The translations under genes were made by a program, and so were the position numbers. The notes beneath the pieces are model-generated. The model saw nothing but the letters and a program-made list of their open reading frames with translations, was not told the origin of the DNA and did no database searches. Shown one piece after another: positions 24,183 to 33,896 of a DNA stretch of 64,000 nt. The stretch is taken from positions 1 through 64,000 of the forward strand of contig JBDHKD010000015.1 of the NCBI GenBank assembly GCA_039586575.1, read 5' to 3'. The stretch's first letter is position 1. The number at the start of each line of letters is the position of its first letter. The DNA comes from G020344215 sp039586575. Lineage in GTDB: Bacteria > Gemmatimonadota > Gemmatimonadetes > Palauibacterales > KS3-K002.

Positions 24183-26768
24183 TCACAAGAGCTCGAGAAT
24201 TTCCCGCACATCGTTCGAGTCGGTGTGACAGGCGACCCAGAGATCGCCGACCGCTGCCAGGCGATCCTGCATCGAACGCAGGGTGAAGTCGAGGGGTCGC
24301 ACGTCCCCCGCCAGCTCATGCCAGTTGAGCGGGGCGGAGACGGTGGCCCCGGGTCGCGGCCGCACCGAGTAGGCAGAGGCCACGGTCGCGCCCCTGCGGT
24401 TCTGCAGGAAGTCGACATAGACGCGAGCGCCGCGTTTTGAGACCGCCCGCTGGACCGTGGCGAGGTTCGGGTGCACGCCGGCGACGAGCTGGGCGATTAG
24501 CTCGGCCAGCAGGCGGCCGGTTTCATAGCTGGTCCCCGCGACGAGCGGGATCACGATGTGGATGCCGCTAGCGCCAGATGTTTTCGGGTAGCCGCGCAGG
24601 CCGAGCCGTTCGAGCTGCTCCTTGGTCGCCAGGGCGGTCTCGCGGACGGCGGAGAAGGGGACACGAGCGCCGGGGTCGAGGTCGAGTATGGTGTAGTCGA
24701 GATGATCCAGTGTACCCAGACGCGACGGCCAGACGTGTTGCGATATGGCGGCCAGCTGGGCGGTGTAGAGCAGGGTGTAGAGGTCACCGCCGACCAGGCG
24801 CTCGGCCGGTTCGCCGTCGACCTCCAGGGTGACGGTTCGCACCGCCTCAGGTGTGGGCCCTGGCATCTTCTGCTGGTAGAACATCTCGCCGGTGATGCCA
24901 TCCGGATAGCGCTCGAGGGTGAGGGGCCGGTCGCGGAGGACGGGCAAGATCGCCGGGGCGACGGACAGGTAGTAGCGCAGCAGATCGCCCTTGGTGGCGC
25001 CGCTCTCGGGCCAGAAGACTTTGCCGAGGTTGGAGACTTTGAGGCGCTCACCCTCGATGTCGAGTTCGCCGTCCTGGCCGGCTCGTTCCAGGCTCGCCAG
25101 GGCCTGGATGAGCGACTCCATGGCCGGCGTCGGCTCGACCGGAGGGCCGGCGGCCGCCGCCTGAACCGCTCCCTCACGCACGACACGCAGTGGATCCACA
25201 TCGGACCGCAGCCCGAGAAAGACGGGCTGGCGAAGCCGTCCCTCTCGTGTCCACTCCAGGAACTTCACTTCGGCCACCAGCTCGGGCCTCACCCAGTGGG
25301 CGCCCTTCACGTCGTCGGTGACCTCGGAGAACGGACAAGCCTCTATGGTCAGCGCGTCGAGCCGCGCTTTGATCTCTTCCAAGTCGACGCCTCTGAACCC
25401 GCTACCGACTCGGCCCGCGTAGCGCAGCTGCCTGTCAGCGCCGGCACCTTCGTAGTATCCCACGAGCAGGGCGCCGAACCCGCGGCGCCCGCCCTGCGGC
25501 TCGGTCCAGCCACCGACGACGAACTCCTGCCGAGCCAGGTCTTTGACCTTCAACCAGTCCTGGCTGCGCTCGCCCGAGCGATAGCGACTCTTCAACCGCT
25601 TGGCCACGACGCCCTCCCACCCTTCGGAGCGAGCGCGTTCCCGCGTGGCATCGCCCTCGGCCACATCGTGCCTGACGTAGTGGAGGCGGTGCCCCGCCTG
25701 TTTCACGAGGGCTCGCAGCTTCTCCTTGCGCTCGGAGAGCGGTCGGTCTCTCAGGTCCTCACCGCCCAGCCACAGCAGGTCGAAGACGAACATCTCGGCC
25801 GGCCGGGCCCTGGCGCTCTGCTCGATCTCGCTCGCTTCTCGGAGGCTGAAGCGAGGTTGGAGATCTTCGAAGCTGGCCCTTCCCGCCGCCGTGGCCGCAA
25901 CGATCTCGCCGTCGATCACGAACTCGCTGCCCGTGCGGCGAGCCACGAGCTCGAGCGCCTCGGCGACCTCCGGAAACGCGGCTTCCAGGCGGCTGCCGCT
26001 GCGTGAGTAGAGCTGAACCACTGCCCCCGGTCCCGCCCAACCGATCGCCCGGATCCCATCCATCTTCAATTCGAAGCACCAGGCCTCGCCCGAGGGCAGC
26101 CGCTCGCCGCGCTGGGCCAACATGGGGCGCGTGTCTACAGGGGGCAGTGACCCAGCGGACCCGGGCTCGGCCTCACGCAAGGCCGGATCGTCTAGACTCC
26201 GGCCTGAGACCACCGAGTCGAGGTAGCGCTCGACCAGGCCGTCCGGATCGCCCGGTTCGGCGTAGACATCTCGCTTCTTGAGCAGCAGCCAGTTGTCTTC
26301 GCTCTCGCGCCCCTTCATCCGCACCAGCGCCCAGCGGCCACGCATGCGCTCGCCGTAAAGGAAGACATCGAGCTTCCCCTGCCGTACCCCGTGCCTCAGT
26401 GCTTCGTCAGAGTCCTCGGTCTCGCCGACCGGCTCGTAACGTCCCCGGTCCCAGACGATCACCACACCGGCACCGTACTCGCCCTGCGGTATGGCACCCT
26501 CGAAGTCCCCGTAATCGAGCGGGTGATCCTCCACATGCACCGCCAACCGCTTCGTCTCCGGATCGGCACTCGGCCCCTTCGGCACCGCCCAGCTCACGAG
26601 CGTACCGTCGATCTCCAGGCGCAAGTCGAAATGGGTGCGGCGCGCCGCGTGCTTCTGCACCACAAAACGGCGCGCCGCTCTACCCGATCGGCCCTCGCCC
26701 TCGCTACCGGCCGGCTCCGGTGTGCGCGCGAAGTCCCGCTTCTCTCGGTATCGCTCCAGAGCCCCCAA
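24183..26768 (-). CDS. ligD: Multifunctional DNA ligase D
   Basis: 861-aa NHEJ enzyme with all three domains in the order phosphoesterase, ligase, polymerase. PE: residues about 35-160 (FDLRLEIDGTLVSWAVPKG, HVEDHPLDYGDFEG, GEYGAGVVIVWD). Ligase: about 210-510, nucleotidyl-lysine motif FELKMDGIRAIGW and EGVVAKRLKSRY. Primase-polymerase: about 570-855 (GDLLRYYLSVAP, LDLDPGARVPFS, SGASGIHIVIPL). It processes and seals double-strand breaks held by Ku. The start is a TTG at 26768 whose Shine-Dalgarno overlaps the ku stop 9 bp upstream; operon ku-ligD. Confidence 0.95.
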   Translation of the reverse strand: MGALERYREKRDFARTPEPAGSEGEGRSGRAARRFVVQKHAARRTHFDLRLEIDGTLVSWAVPKGPSADPETKRLAVHVEDHPLDYGDFEGAIPQGEYGAGVVIVWDRGRYEPVGETEDSDEALRHGVRQGKLDVFLYGERMRGRWALVRMKGRESEDNWLLLKKRDVYAEPGDPDGLVERYLDSVVSGRSLDDPALREAEPGSAGSLPPVDTRPMLAQRGERLPSGEAWCFELKMDGIRAIGWAGPGAVVQLYSRSGSRLEAAFPEVAEALELVARRTGSEFVIDGEIVAATAAGRASFEDLQPRFSLREASEIEQSARARPAEMFVFDLLWLGGEDLRDRPLSERKEKLRALVKQAGHRLHYVRHDVAEGDATRERARSEGWEGVVAKRLKSRYRSGERSQDWLKVKDLARQEFVVGGWTEPQGGRRGFGALLVGYYEGAGADRQLRYAGRVGSGFRGVDLEEIKARLDALTIEACPFSEVTDDVKGAHWVRPELVAEVKFLEWTREGRLRQPVFLGLRSDVDPLRVVREGAVQAAAAGPPVEPTPAMESLIQALASLERAGQDGELDIEGERLKVSNLGKVFWPESGATKGDLLRYYLSVAPAILPVLRDRPLTLERYPDGITGEMFYQQKMPGPTPEAVRTVTLEVDGEPAERLVGGDLYTLLYTAQLAAISQHVWPSRLGTLDHLDYTILDLDPGARVPFSAVRETALATKEQLERLGLRGYPKTSGASGIHIVIPLVAGTSYETGRLLAELIAQLVAGVHPNLATVQRAVSKRGARVYVDFLQNRRGATVASAYSVRPRPGATVSAPLNWHELAGDVRPLDFTLRSMQDRLAAVGDLWVACHTDSNDVREILELL

Positions 26769-26777
26769 GGCTACCCT

Positions 26778-27593
26778 CTATCCGCCTTCCGCCGCCTGTG
26801 CCTGCGAGCCCGCCTGCCGCTCCCGCCCGGCACGCTCGACACTTTCCTTCAACTTGGCGACGAGGTCGACGACCTGTGTCTCGACGGGCGCCTCGGCCTC
26901 GATCTTGGCGATCTCCCGGCCCTCGATCTTGGCCTGGATACGCTCGTGCAGTTTCTTCGTGTACTCGTCGCCGTAGGCCTGCGGATCGAAGCTCGTTGAC
27001 AGCTGCTGGATCAACTGGAGGGCCACATCGATTTCCTTGTCGGTGAGCGCCTCCTCCTTCGGCGTCTCGATCGTCGTCAACGGAATCAGCTCATCACTGA
27101 AACGCATGAGATCGAGGACCAGCACATCATCGACCACCTTGACCGCGGCCAGGTGCTCGCGGCGTTGGAACACCACCTTCGCTACCGCGACCTTGCCGGT
27201 CTCCCGCATCGCCCGCCTGAGCAGTGCGTACGCCTTTTCCCCACCGCGCTGAACCGCCAGGTAGTACGGCTTCTCGAAGTACCGCGAGTCGATCTCCGAC
27301 TCGTCGACGAAGTCCAGGATGTCGATGGTGCGCGTCGTCTGCAGCGCCACCTGTCTGAAGTCCTCGTCATCCAGGATCACGTAGTGGCCCGGATCGTACT
27401 CGTAACCCCTGACGAGCTCCTTGTACTCCACCGGCTCCTCATCGCTCTGGCGAACCCGTACCGTCTTGACCGGCGAGTTGTCACGCCCGTGAAGCATGCG
27501 GAACTTGGGGGTCGTGTCGCGGGTCGCGCTTTCCACACGCACCGGGATGTTGACCAGCCCAAAGCTGATGTGACCCTTCCAGATCGTACCCAT
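26778..27593 (-). CDS. ku: Non-homologous end-joining protein Ku
   Basis: 271-aa bacterial Ku, normal length. Opens MGTIWKGHISFGLVNIPV as almost all family members do, with LVRGYEYDPGHYVILDDEDF, IDILDFVDESEIDSRYFEKPYYL and GKVAVAKVVFQRREHLAAV of the ring domain. Basic/helical C-terminus. Forms the homodimer that threads onto DNA ends and recruits LigD, encoded just downstream. ATG at 27593 with GGGAGG upstream; the longer frame upstream runs into the terminator region and is discarded. Confidence 0.96.
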   Translation of the reverse strand: MGTIWKGHISFGLVNIPVRVESATRDTTPKFRMLHGRDNSPVKTVRVRQSDEEPVEYKELVRGYEYDPGHYVILDDEDFRQVALQTTRTIDILDFVDESEIDSRYFEKPYYLAVQRGGEKAYALLRRAMRETGKVAVAKVVFQRREHLAAVKVVDDVLVLDLMRFSDELIPLTTIETPKEEALTDKEIDVALQLIQQLSTSFDPQAYGDEYTKKLHERIQAKIEGREIAKIEAEAPVETQVVDLVAKLKESVERAGRERQAGSQAQAAEGG

Positions 27594-27736
27594 AGGTTGA
27601 GGCCTCCCGAGAGAAATCGTTTCCCGACTGAGAGATACAAAGATGGTCAGAGGCACTTTCGGGGTCCAGGTGCCGCCCCGGCCCCTGTGTCGATATGACC
27701 CGGACGTTTTCCACAACCGCGGCTGGGGTGTGGAAA

Positions 27737-27774
27737 ACCAAGGGGGGCGGCCCTTGGAAGGGCCGCCCCCCTTG
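27737..27774 (-). terminator. Strong intrinsic terminator (18-bp stem) for the leftward gene
   Basis: Perfect arms 27737-27754 and 27757-27774 around a 2-base centre. Read on the minus strand the stem is followed by TTTTCC, so it is an intrinsic terminator for the exported-protein gene ending at 27800. It also separates that gene from ku. Confidence 0.85.
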
Positions 27775-27799
27775 GGCGCTCCAATCCCTGAAGAGCCCT

Positions 27800-28435
27800 C
27801 TACTCGACTATCAGAATAACGAAGGCCGTAAAGCCGGTGCCACCGGCACAGTCCTCAAGGCCAAAGTACTCCAATTGATCCGTGACCTTGATCTCTTCAA
27901 ACTCAACCAGGGTGTCGGCAGTTCCTCTACTATCGAGAATTGTGGCACCTGGCTGAAAGTTCACATGCGCGCCATCTACGTTGAGAGCGCGGTCGCCGTT
28001 ATAGATCACGACCACCTCTCCTGAGCGCTTCACTGCCTCGACAAGAACGAACCTGGCGGTGAAGGGATCTGGGACATCGGGATCGAGATCTGGGATATCG
28101 GGCTCGACGAATAGGCGCACTTGCCGCCCCGCACAAAAGAGTTCCATCGGTACGGAGCCATCTCCTTCGATATTGATGGGCGTACCCGATGGGATGAAAA
28201 CTTCAACCTCACCACCCGTCCCTTGCTCAACGATGACCCTTTGGCCGCCATACTCTATACGGACGATTTGTCCGGAGATCTCCCAAGGGACTTGTCGGGA
28301 GACGTCTCGGGGGAGATCTCCATCCCAAGGCGGAACTACCTCACCGCCCTCACCGCCGCGACCTGCCAAATCGATGGCCATAACGAGGCCAACCAAGGAA
28401 GAAGCCAAACATACGACTGTAGCTCGCCGGGTCAT
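27800..28435 (-). CDS. Exported protein of unknown function (211 aa)
   Basis: ATG at 28435 behind AAGGAGGGGG; the longer frame is rejected. The N-terminus (ATVVCLASSLVGLVMAIDLAG) is a signal peptide or anchor. The rest is beta-rich and acidic (EVEVFIPSGTPINIEG, PDIPDLDPDVPDPFTARFVL). Two cysteines (FCAGRQ, EDCAGG) could form a disulfide. It ends GGTGFTAFVILIVE, a hydrophobic terminal strand. No family recognised. A strong terminator follows. Confidence 0.68.
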   Translation of the reverse strand: MTRRATVVCLASSLVGLVMAIDLAGRGGEGGEVVPPWDGDLPRDVSRQVPWEISGQIVRIEYGGQRVIVEQGTGGEVEVFIPSGTPINIEGDGSVPMELFCAGRQVRLFVEPDIPDLDPDVPDPFTARFVLVEAVKRSGEVVVIYNGDRALNVDGAHVNFQPGATILDSRGTADTLVEFEEIKVTDQLEYFGLEDCAGGTGFTAFVILIVE

Positions 28436-28702
28436 CTTCCCCCTCCTTACTATGGCCTTTCCCTTCTTGGATACTCCAAGAGGGGCGACAGGAAGATTGA
28501 CGTGAAGGTCTCGGCCCAGCCTTGGGCTCACCGCGACCCTCCCCCAGGGTTCGGCCTTTGGGGAACGCGCTTATGTTACCTCGAGTCTGGATATAAGGAC
28601 AATATGTCTCCTGCGCAGGCGGCGAGCGTCAGTCTCTGCGCTTAGCACGACCACCACCCCTACACAGCGCCATCGAAGGCTGGCCGGGTGTTCCGCGGAG
28701 TC

Positions 28703-29479
28703 TTATTCGAGGGTGCCGAGATCGCTGCCGGCGAGGATGAGAGCGACGAGAACCGCCAGAACGATGAACAGGGTCATGAAGGCGACGAGGGGCAGCAGGA
28801 AGGCGAGCGTGGCGCGCCCATTTGTGGTCCTCTGGACCTCGCGCATCGCTACGAAGAGTATCACGGTGCCCCATATCATCCCGAGCAGCGGACCAAAAAA
28901 CGGGAAGATCGCGAAGGCGGCGGGACCGTGGGTATAGCCCACGCCCCGGAAGGTCGCTTCGAAGCCCTGGCGACCGGCGCCGACGATCATGAAGCAGAGG
29001 TGCAGGATACCGGCCAGGGCGAACAGCACCCCCACGTAGAGGGGCAGGGCGAAGGCCAGCCAGAGGAAGGCCATAAAGAGGCCACCCGCCGCGTAGAGCA
29101 GCGCTCCTCCCTCCTGGGTGCCTGTCAGGGCCCCTTCCACCAAGCCCCAGTAGATGTTGAGGAGCAGCGCCAAGGCGGAAAACAGAACGGCGAACCCTAG
29201 GGCGGACCCTATGCCACCTCGCGGGGGCAGTCGGCGAAAGAACTCGACGGGTCGGAATACGCTATCACGCCAGGTGACCCAGAGTGAGACCCAGAAGCCG
29301 AGGCGTCTGCGGTCCTCCCACGCGGGCGGTTCGATCCCGGGAGCGGGTGCTGGCTCGGGACGTGGCGATCCGGCGCCCGGCCGCGGCGCGCCCAAGACCT
29401 CACCGCAGAACGGACAGACGTCGTCGCCCGGTAGCAGCGGAGCGCCACAGCTCGGGCAGACACCGGGCCCCGGACTCAT
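28703..29479 (-). CDS. Zinc-ribbon plus YIP1-type membrane protein
   Basis: 258 aa. N-terminal zinc ribbon CPSCGAPLLPGDDVCPFCG (two CxxC pairs, residues about 8-25), a Pro-rich linker, then a YIP1-like membrane domain (about 60-258) starting FWVSLWVTWRDSVFRPVEFFRRLP, with about five transmembrane segments. YIP1-type proteins are multi-span membrane proteins of unclear function in bacteria. Its ATG overlaps the stop of the acyl-CoA synthetase gene by 4 bp (both on the minus strand), so the two are coupled. Confidence 0.82.
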   Translation of the reverse strand: MSPGPGVCPSCGAPLLPGDDVCPFCGEVLGAPRPGAGSPRPEPAPAPGIEPPAWEDRRRLGFWVSLWVTWRDSVFRPVEFFRRLPPRGGIGSALGFAVLFSALALLLNIYWGLVEGALTGTQEGGALLYAAGGLFMAFLWLAFALPLYVGVLFALAGILHLCFMIVGAGRQGFEATFRGVGYTHGPAAFAIFPFFGPLLGMIWGTVILFVAMREVQRTTNGRATLAFLLPLVAFMTLFIVLAVLVALILAGSDLGTLE

Positions 29480-31665
29480 CCGGCTGCCGCCTCCCCGGCG
29501 GCTTGTCCGGCATCGCCCAGCGGCTGCAACTCGGATTCGGACTCGGGGCCGAGGATGACCCGTGCGTCGAGCGCCACCGGCCGGCCGCCCCGCTCGAAGG
29601 CGACGAAGGGATTGATGTCGAGTTCCGCCACCTGGGGGAAGTCGCCGACCAGCTGGCTGATCCTCTGGATCGCCTCCAGCAGCGCATCGATATCGACGCC
29701 CGGCTCGCCGCGAACCCCCTCCAGCAGCCGATAGCCCTTCACCTGACGGACCATCTCCGCGGCATCGATGTCCGTAACCGGGTGAACCCTGAAGATGACA
29801 TCGCCCAGCGCCTCGACGTAAACGCCACCCAGTCCGAACATGATCAGCGGCCCGAAGCTCGCGTCGAAGGCGGTCCCGATGATCGTCTCACGGCCGCCCG
29901 ACACCATACGTTGGACCAAGACACCCTCGACCGCACCGTCCTCCACACCGCTCTGACGAAGGCGATCCATCATCTCGTAGTACGCCCCTCTTACCTCGCG
30001 CCCCGAGCTCAAGCCCACGATCACTCCGCCCACATCCGATTTGTGCGAGACGCTGGGCGCCATCACCTTGAGCACGACGGGGAATCCAACGGCCTCCGCC
30101 GCCGCCACCGCTTCCTCGGCCGTCGACGCCGGGCGCGACGTGACGACCGGGATCCCGTAGGCCTCCAGAAGCGAAAGCGCCTCGTGCTCGTTCAGGCGCG
30201 TGCGACCGGCGGCCTGTGCAGTCTCCAGGATCCGCAATACGCGGCCCTTGTCCACGTCGCCGAAGTTGCGCACCTCGCCCGCCGGTCGCTCCAGCCAGCG
30301 CCGGTAACGGTCCATACCCGTCAGCGCCCTTACCGCCGACTCGGGGAATATGAAGGCGGGCACGCTGGCCGCGTTGAGTAGCGCCCGACTCTCGCGGAGT
30401 CCTTTGCGCCCCATGAGGACGGCCATCGCCGGCTGCTGGCGCCCGGCCGCCGTGTCGGTGATCGCCCGCGCGACATCCTCGGCCTCGACACCCAGCGGCG
30501 GTACGAACGACGCGATCACCGCGTCGACGCCCGGGTCCTCGAGCACCGTCTCCAGCACCGCCCGATAGCTGTCCGCGTCGGCGCTGGCGATCATGTCCAC
30601 CGGATTGTTGACCGTGGCCTCCTCCGGCAGCTTCCTGCGCAGCTCGTCCTTCGTCGCCTCCGCCAGCTCGGCGACCTCGAGGCCCTGCGACTCCAGCGCG
30701 TCGGCGATGATGATGCCCGGGCCGCCCGCGTTGGTGACGACGGCCACACGATTCCCTTTCGGCAGCGGCGCGTTCCCAAAGCCCATCCCCATGTCGAACA
30801 GGCCTTCGACCGTATCCACCCGGATAACGCCACACTGTGCAAAGAGGGCATCGGTCGCCACGTCCATGCCCACCATTGCGCCGGTGTGGCTGCTCGCCGC
30901 CCGCGCACCGGCCCGCGTGCGCGCCGCCTTCACCGCAACCACCGGCTTCACCTGGGTCACCTCACGGGCGATCCGCGTAAAGTGCCGTGGGTTCCCGAAG
31001 CTCTCCAGGTACATCAGGATGACCGACGTGCGCTCGTCATCCCTCAGATACTCGAGCGCGTCGTTACCCGAGATGTCCGCCTTGTTGCCGAGGCTGAGAA
31101 ACTTGCTGACACCGATCCCGTACTCGCGCGCGTAGTCGAGGATCGTCACCCCCATCGCGCCCGACTGACTCAGGAAGGCCACGTTACCGATCGGCGGTGC
31201 CGTGGGCGCGAAGGTGGCATTCATCGCGATCGCCGGATCGGTATTGAGCACGCCCATGCAGTTGGGCCCGACCATCCGCATACGGTACTTGCGAGCCACG
31301 GCGAGCAGCTTCCGCTCCCGATCCACACCCTCACCACCGACCTCGCGGAAGCCCGCGGAGATGACCACCAGCCCCTTCACCCCCGCCTCCCCGCACTCGC
31401 CCGCCACCTGCAGCACGTGTTCCTTCGGTACGACGATGACCGCCAGATCGACCGGCCCCGGCACCTCACCGATCGCCGGGTACGCTCTGATCGAGTGCAC
31501 AACTCCGGCGTGCGGGTTCACCGGGTAAACCGCCCCCGTGTACCCATCTCGCAACAGGCTGTCGAGGATCACGTACCCGATCGTGTCGGGGCGCCGGCTC
31601 GCTCCGATGACGGCGATGGACTCCGGCTCGAAGATCGCTTTGAGCGTATCAGGTCGCCTGGTCAT
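29476..31665 (-). CDS. Acyl-CoA synthetase, ADP-forming (acetate-CoA ligase family)
   Basis: 729 aa, both subunits fused. N-terminal CoA-binding domain (SIAVIGASRRPDTIGYVIL), succinyl-CoA-ligase-like domain with LSQSGAMGVTILDYARE and the phosphohistidine region (AASSHTGAMVGMD), then C-terminal ATP-grasp domain (LNEHEALSLLEAYGIPVV, VVLKVMAPSVSHKSDVGGV, FGLGGVYVEALGDV). Makes acyl-CoA and ADP from acid, CoA and ATP, or the reverse to gain ATP; substrate not defined. First in order with the CDP-alcohol enzyme, whose end overlaps its start by 17 bp. Confidence 0.92.
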   Translation of the reverse strand: MTRRPDTLKAIFEPESIAVIGASRRPDTIGYVILDSLLRDGYTGAVYPVNPHAGVVHSIRAYPAIGEVPGPVDLAVIVVPKEHVLQVAGECGEAGVKGLVVISAGFREVGGEGVDRERKLLAVARKYRMRMVGPNCMGVLNTDPAIAMNATFAPTAPPIGNVAFLSQSGAMGVTILDYAREYGIGVSKFLSLGNKADISGNDALEYLRDDERTSVILMYLESFGNPRHFTRIAREVTQVKPVVAVKAARTRAGARAASSHTGAMVGMDVATDALFAQCGVIRVDTVEGLFDMGMGFGNAPLPKGNRVAVVTNAGGPGIIIADALESQGLEVAELAEATKDELRRKLPEEATVNNPVDMIASADADSYRAVLETVLEDPGVDAVIASFVPPLGVEAEDVARAITDTAAGRQQPAMAVLMGRKGLRESRALLNAASVPAFIFPESAVRALTGMDRYRRWLERPAGEVRNFGDVDKGRVLRILETAQAAGRTRLNEHEALSLLEAYGIPVVTSRPASTAEEAVAAAEAVGFPVVLKVMAPSVSHKSDVGGVIVGLSSGREVRGAYYEMMDRLRQSGVEDGAVEGVLVQRMVSGGRETIIGTAFDASFGPLIMFGLGGVYVEALGDVIFRVHPVTDIDAAEMVRQVKGYRLLEGVRGEPGVDIDALLEAIQRISQLVGDFPQVAELDINPFVAFERGGRPVALDARVILGPESESELQPLGDAGQAAGEAAAG

Positions 31666-32575
31666 GCGCCCTAAGATAGCGAGTTCGTTCGCGCACCGCC
31701 GCCCGCCTCAGCCCAAGTATGATGGCCGCCGCGTACAGCGTGCCACCCGCCGCTACTGTCCAGAGGAAAAGTTCCAGCATCAGGTCGAGCCGGCGAAAGC
31801 CGCCAATCGTGTATAGGTCGAGGACCAGGATCTGTAACCCGGGCCCGAGGGCGCTCAGCGCCGTGAGCAGACGCCGATTGTCCCGCAGCTCGTCCGCCCG
31901 ATCCTCGCGCCCACCCTCCACCAGCGGCGCCACCGCCCAGCGGTCGATCCGCTGGACCACGACGTCTTGCCAGCCGTAGATCCAGTTGTACGCACCGATC
32001 AAGAAGCGCAGCAGTCCCAGCGCCAGAGGCCGCTCCTCGTAATAGATCGCGTCGTATGTCGTAAGCTTCTCTTTGACCAGGCTGGTTCGGTCGCCGCCCT
32101 GCCGCTGCCGGTAGCGTACCTGGTAGTAGTTGTAGACCGAGCCCTGCAGCAGGCTCAGCAGCAGGGCCGTTGCCGCGAGCAGCGCCACGTAGAGGACGGG
32201 GCGGGTCCGCGCGACGGCGACGGCGAGCGCCGCGAAGACCAGAGCGGCGAGGATGGCGTCTCCAATGGAGTCGAGGAAGCGCCCGACCCGGGACGGCCGG
32301 TTCTGCAGCCGGGCGAGCGAGCCATCGGTGGCATCGAGGATGTTCTTCAGCTGAAGTGCTGCCGCGCCCAACAACGCGTAGCGGTAGCCGCCCGCGGCAT
32401 AGCAGAAGGCGCCGACGAGACCGATCACTCCCCAGACGACCGTCACGTCGGCTGCCACCACCGAAGTATCGCGCAGCCGCCGCGCGATCCAGATGGCGAG
32501 GGGCCGCGCGTAATCGCTCAAATCGACGAAATGCGCGGCCTCGGGTACCTTACGTGGCGTAGCTCTCTCGTGCAT
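31649..32575 (-). CDS. CDP-alcohol phosphatidyltransferase family protein
   Basis: 308 aa membrane enzyme. The signature DATDGSLARLQNRPSRVG then RFLDSIGD matches DGxxAR-x8-GxxxDxxxD. About six hydrophobic segments. It would transfer a CDP-linked alcohol phosphate onto an acceptor alcohol in lipid or polar-head synthesis; the acceptor is unknown. It is the first gene of a leftward set with the acyl-CoA synthetase and YIP1 protein, and is divergent from the QueD-family gene. Confidence 0.86.
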   Translation of the reverse strand: MHERATPRKVPEAAHFVDLSDYARPLAIWIARRLRDTSVVAADVTVVWGVIGLVGAFCYAAGGYRYALLGAAALQLKNILDATDGSLARLQNRPSRVGRFLDSIGDAILAALVFAALAVAVARTRPVLYVALLAATALLLSLLQGSVYNYYQVRYRQRQGGDRTSLVKEKLTTYDAIYYEERPLALGLLRFLIGAYNWIYGWQDVVVQRIDRWAVAPLVEGGREDRADELRDNRRLLTALSALGPGLQILVLDLYTIGGFRRLDLMLELFLWTVAAGGTLYAAAIILGLRRAAVRERTRYLRAHDQAT

Positions 32576-32626
32576 CGTCGTCTAACTTAGGTAGGCCAGC
32601 GGCAACTCACCAACCCCGAACCGAGC

Positions 32627-33061
32627 ATGGCGATAGGCTACCTGACACGCGCGGTCCATTTCGCCGCCTCGCACCGCTACTTCCGGCCGGAGTGGAGCGA
32701 GGAAGAGAATCGGCGCCGCTTCGGCGACGCCGCTTTGCCGGAAGGCCATGGGCACAACTACCGCTGCGAGGTGACCGTCAGTGGGCCCATCGACCCGCTG
32801 GCCGGAACCGTCATGGACCTACCCGAGCTCGACCGCGTGCTCGACGAGGAGATCGTGGCCCGCTTTCACAACCGGCACATCAACTCCGCCGTCGACGAGT
32901 TCGGCGCAGGGGGCGCGCTGCCCACCACCGAGAATCTTGCCGCTTTCCTTCTCGACAAACTCAGCGCCCGGGTCCCGCCCGGCGTCCGGGTCCACTGCGT
33001 TCGGGTGCAGGAGGACCGCGACCTCTGGTCGGAGGTCTACGGCGCGGACTCAGAGGCCTGA
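32627..33061 (+). CDS. 6-pyruvoyl-tetrahydropterin synthase / QueD family protein
   Basis: 144 aa. Zinc-binding His residues are visible: HFAASHRYF and EGHGHNYRCEV; further TVMDLPELDRVLDEE and LPTTENLAAFLLDKL are family features, as is the Glu in VRVQEDRDLW. The catalytic Cys that precedes HGH in QueD and PTPS is absent (ALPEGHGHNY), so QueD activity for queuosine is doubtful; it may be a PTPS-III-like folate-related or other variant. It converges with the HprK-like gene, overlapping by 12 bp. Confidence 0.85.
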   Translation: MAIGYLTRAVHFAASHRYFRPEWSEEENRRRFGDAALPEGHGHNYRCEVTVSGPIDPLAGTVMDLPELDRVLDEEIVARFHNRHINSAVDEFGAGGALPTTENLAAFLLDKLSARVPPGVRVHCVRVQEDRDLWSEVYGADSEA

Positions 33062-33883
33062 CGACACCTCGCTCCAGCGCTGCAGCTCGCTCAGCGCCTC
33101 GGAGAGTCTCCCATACTCCAGCCGGTAGCCGGGGACCTTCCCGGCCAGCCGGGCCAGACACTCGAAGTCGCGTCCCGCCGAACGGCTGAGTCGCGCGATC
33201 AGAAGCTCTTTGAGAGTCTCCGTGGCACCGAGCCTCACGAGCCGCGTGCGCTCTGAAGACGCGAGGAACGTGATGGCCGCCGGCTGCTGCGGCCCGCTGT
33301 CCGGTGCCTCAGCGCCCTGCGGAGGCAACCACAGGTAGGGAGCGCAGTAGCGCGCTCCCGGGACGGCCTCCGGCTCCACGCCCAGCTCGTCGAGCCCAGC
33401 CCGGTGGACCCGGATCGAGCGCTCGAATGGGTAGACACGGCCTTTCCCCGGCTCGATCAGCAGCGCGTCATCGGCCAGAGCCTTCATGCCGCCCAGGTGT
33501 AGCCCGAGGGTCAATGTCGACTTTCCCGCCCCCGACGGCCCCACCAGAAGCAGGCACCGGGAGCCGTGGCTGAGCGCCGCGCCATGCAGGTGCACGAAGG
33601 CGCCGGCGTCTTCCAGCAACGCGCCAGTGAGCTCCGACTCGTAGTAGAGCAGCGCCTCACCAACGTCCTCGGCCCGCCAGTCGCCACTGGGCCCGGCGAG
33701 CCGGTATGACCCGTTCTCGCGGTTCAGCGAGATCGTGCACGGGCCGTCCGCTTCGACGTCGTGGCAGCGGTACCCACGGTAGAAGCTCTCGAGCAGCGGC
33801 GACAGCTCGGGCGCGGCAACGCGTGCGCGGAGCGTGCGCCGGCCCCTGGGGAAGCGATAGTGAAGAATGGAGGCAGCAGACAC
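33050..33883 (-). CDS. HprK-like P-loop kinase of a PqqD-linked system
   Basis: 277 aa. Walker A LLLVGPSGAGKSTLTLGL (residues about 115-133) followed by ALADDALLIEP and SIRVHRAGLDEL, as in HPr-kinase-related proteins (HprK_rel family) that sit beside PqqD-like genes. The 110-residue N-terminal part is unlike HprK. It is the last gene of the leftward operon: PqqD-like, PRMT-PqqD, Tat-leader peptide, kinase, 13 bp after the peptide stop. It probably phosphorylates a small peptide or protein, with Ser/Thr of the neighbouring peptide the obvious guess. Confidence 0.72.
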   Translation of the reverse strand: MSAASILHYRFPRGRRTLRARVAAPELSPLLESFYRGYRCHDVEADGPCTISLNRENGSYRLAGPSGDWRAEDVGEALLYYESELTGALLEDAGAFVHLHGAALSHGSRCLLLVGPSGAGKSTLTLGLHLGGMKALADDALLIEPGKGRVYPFERSIRVHRAGLDELGVEPEAVPGARYCAPYLWLPPQGAEAPDSGPQQPAAITFLASSERTRLVRLGATETLKELLIARLSRSAGRDFECLARLAGKVPGYRLEYGRLSEALSELQRWSEVSSGL

Positions 33884-33896
33884 GCTCAGGCCAACT

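Noticed and set aside
24558..26006. 482-codon plus frame over ligD
   Set aside because: Antisense of ligD; the ligD protein has all its conserved motifs.
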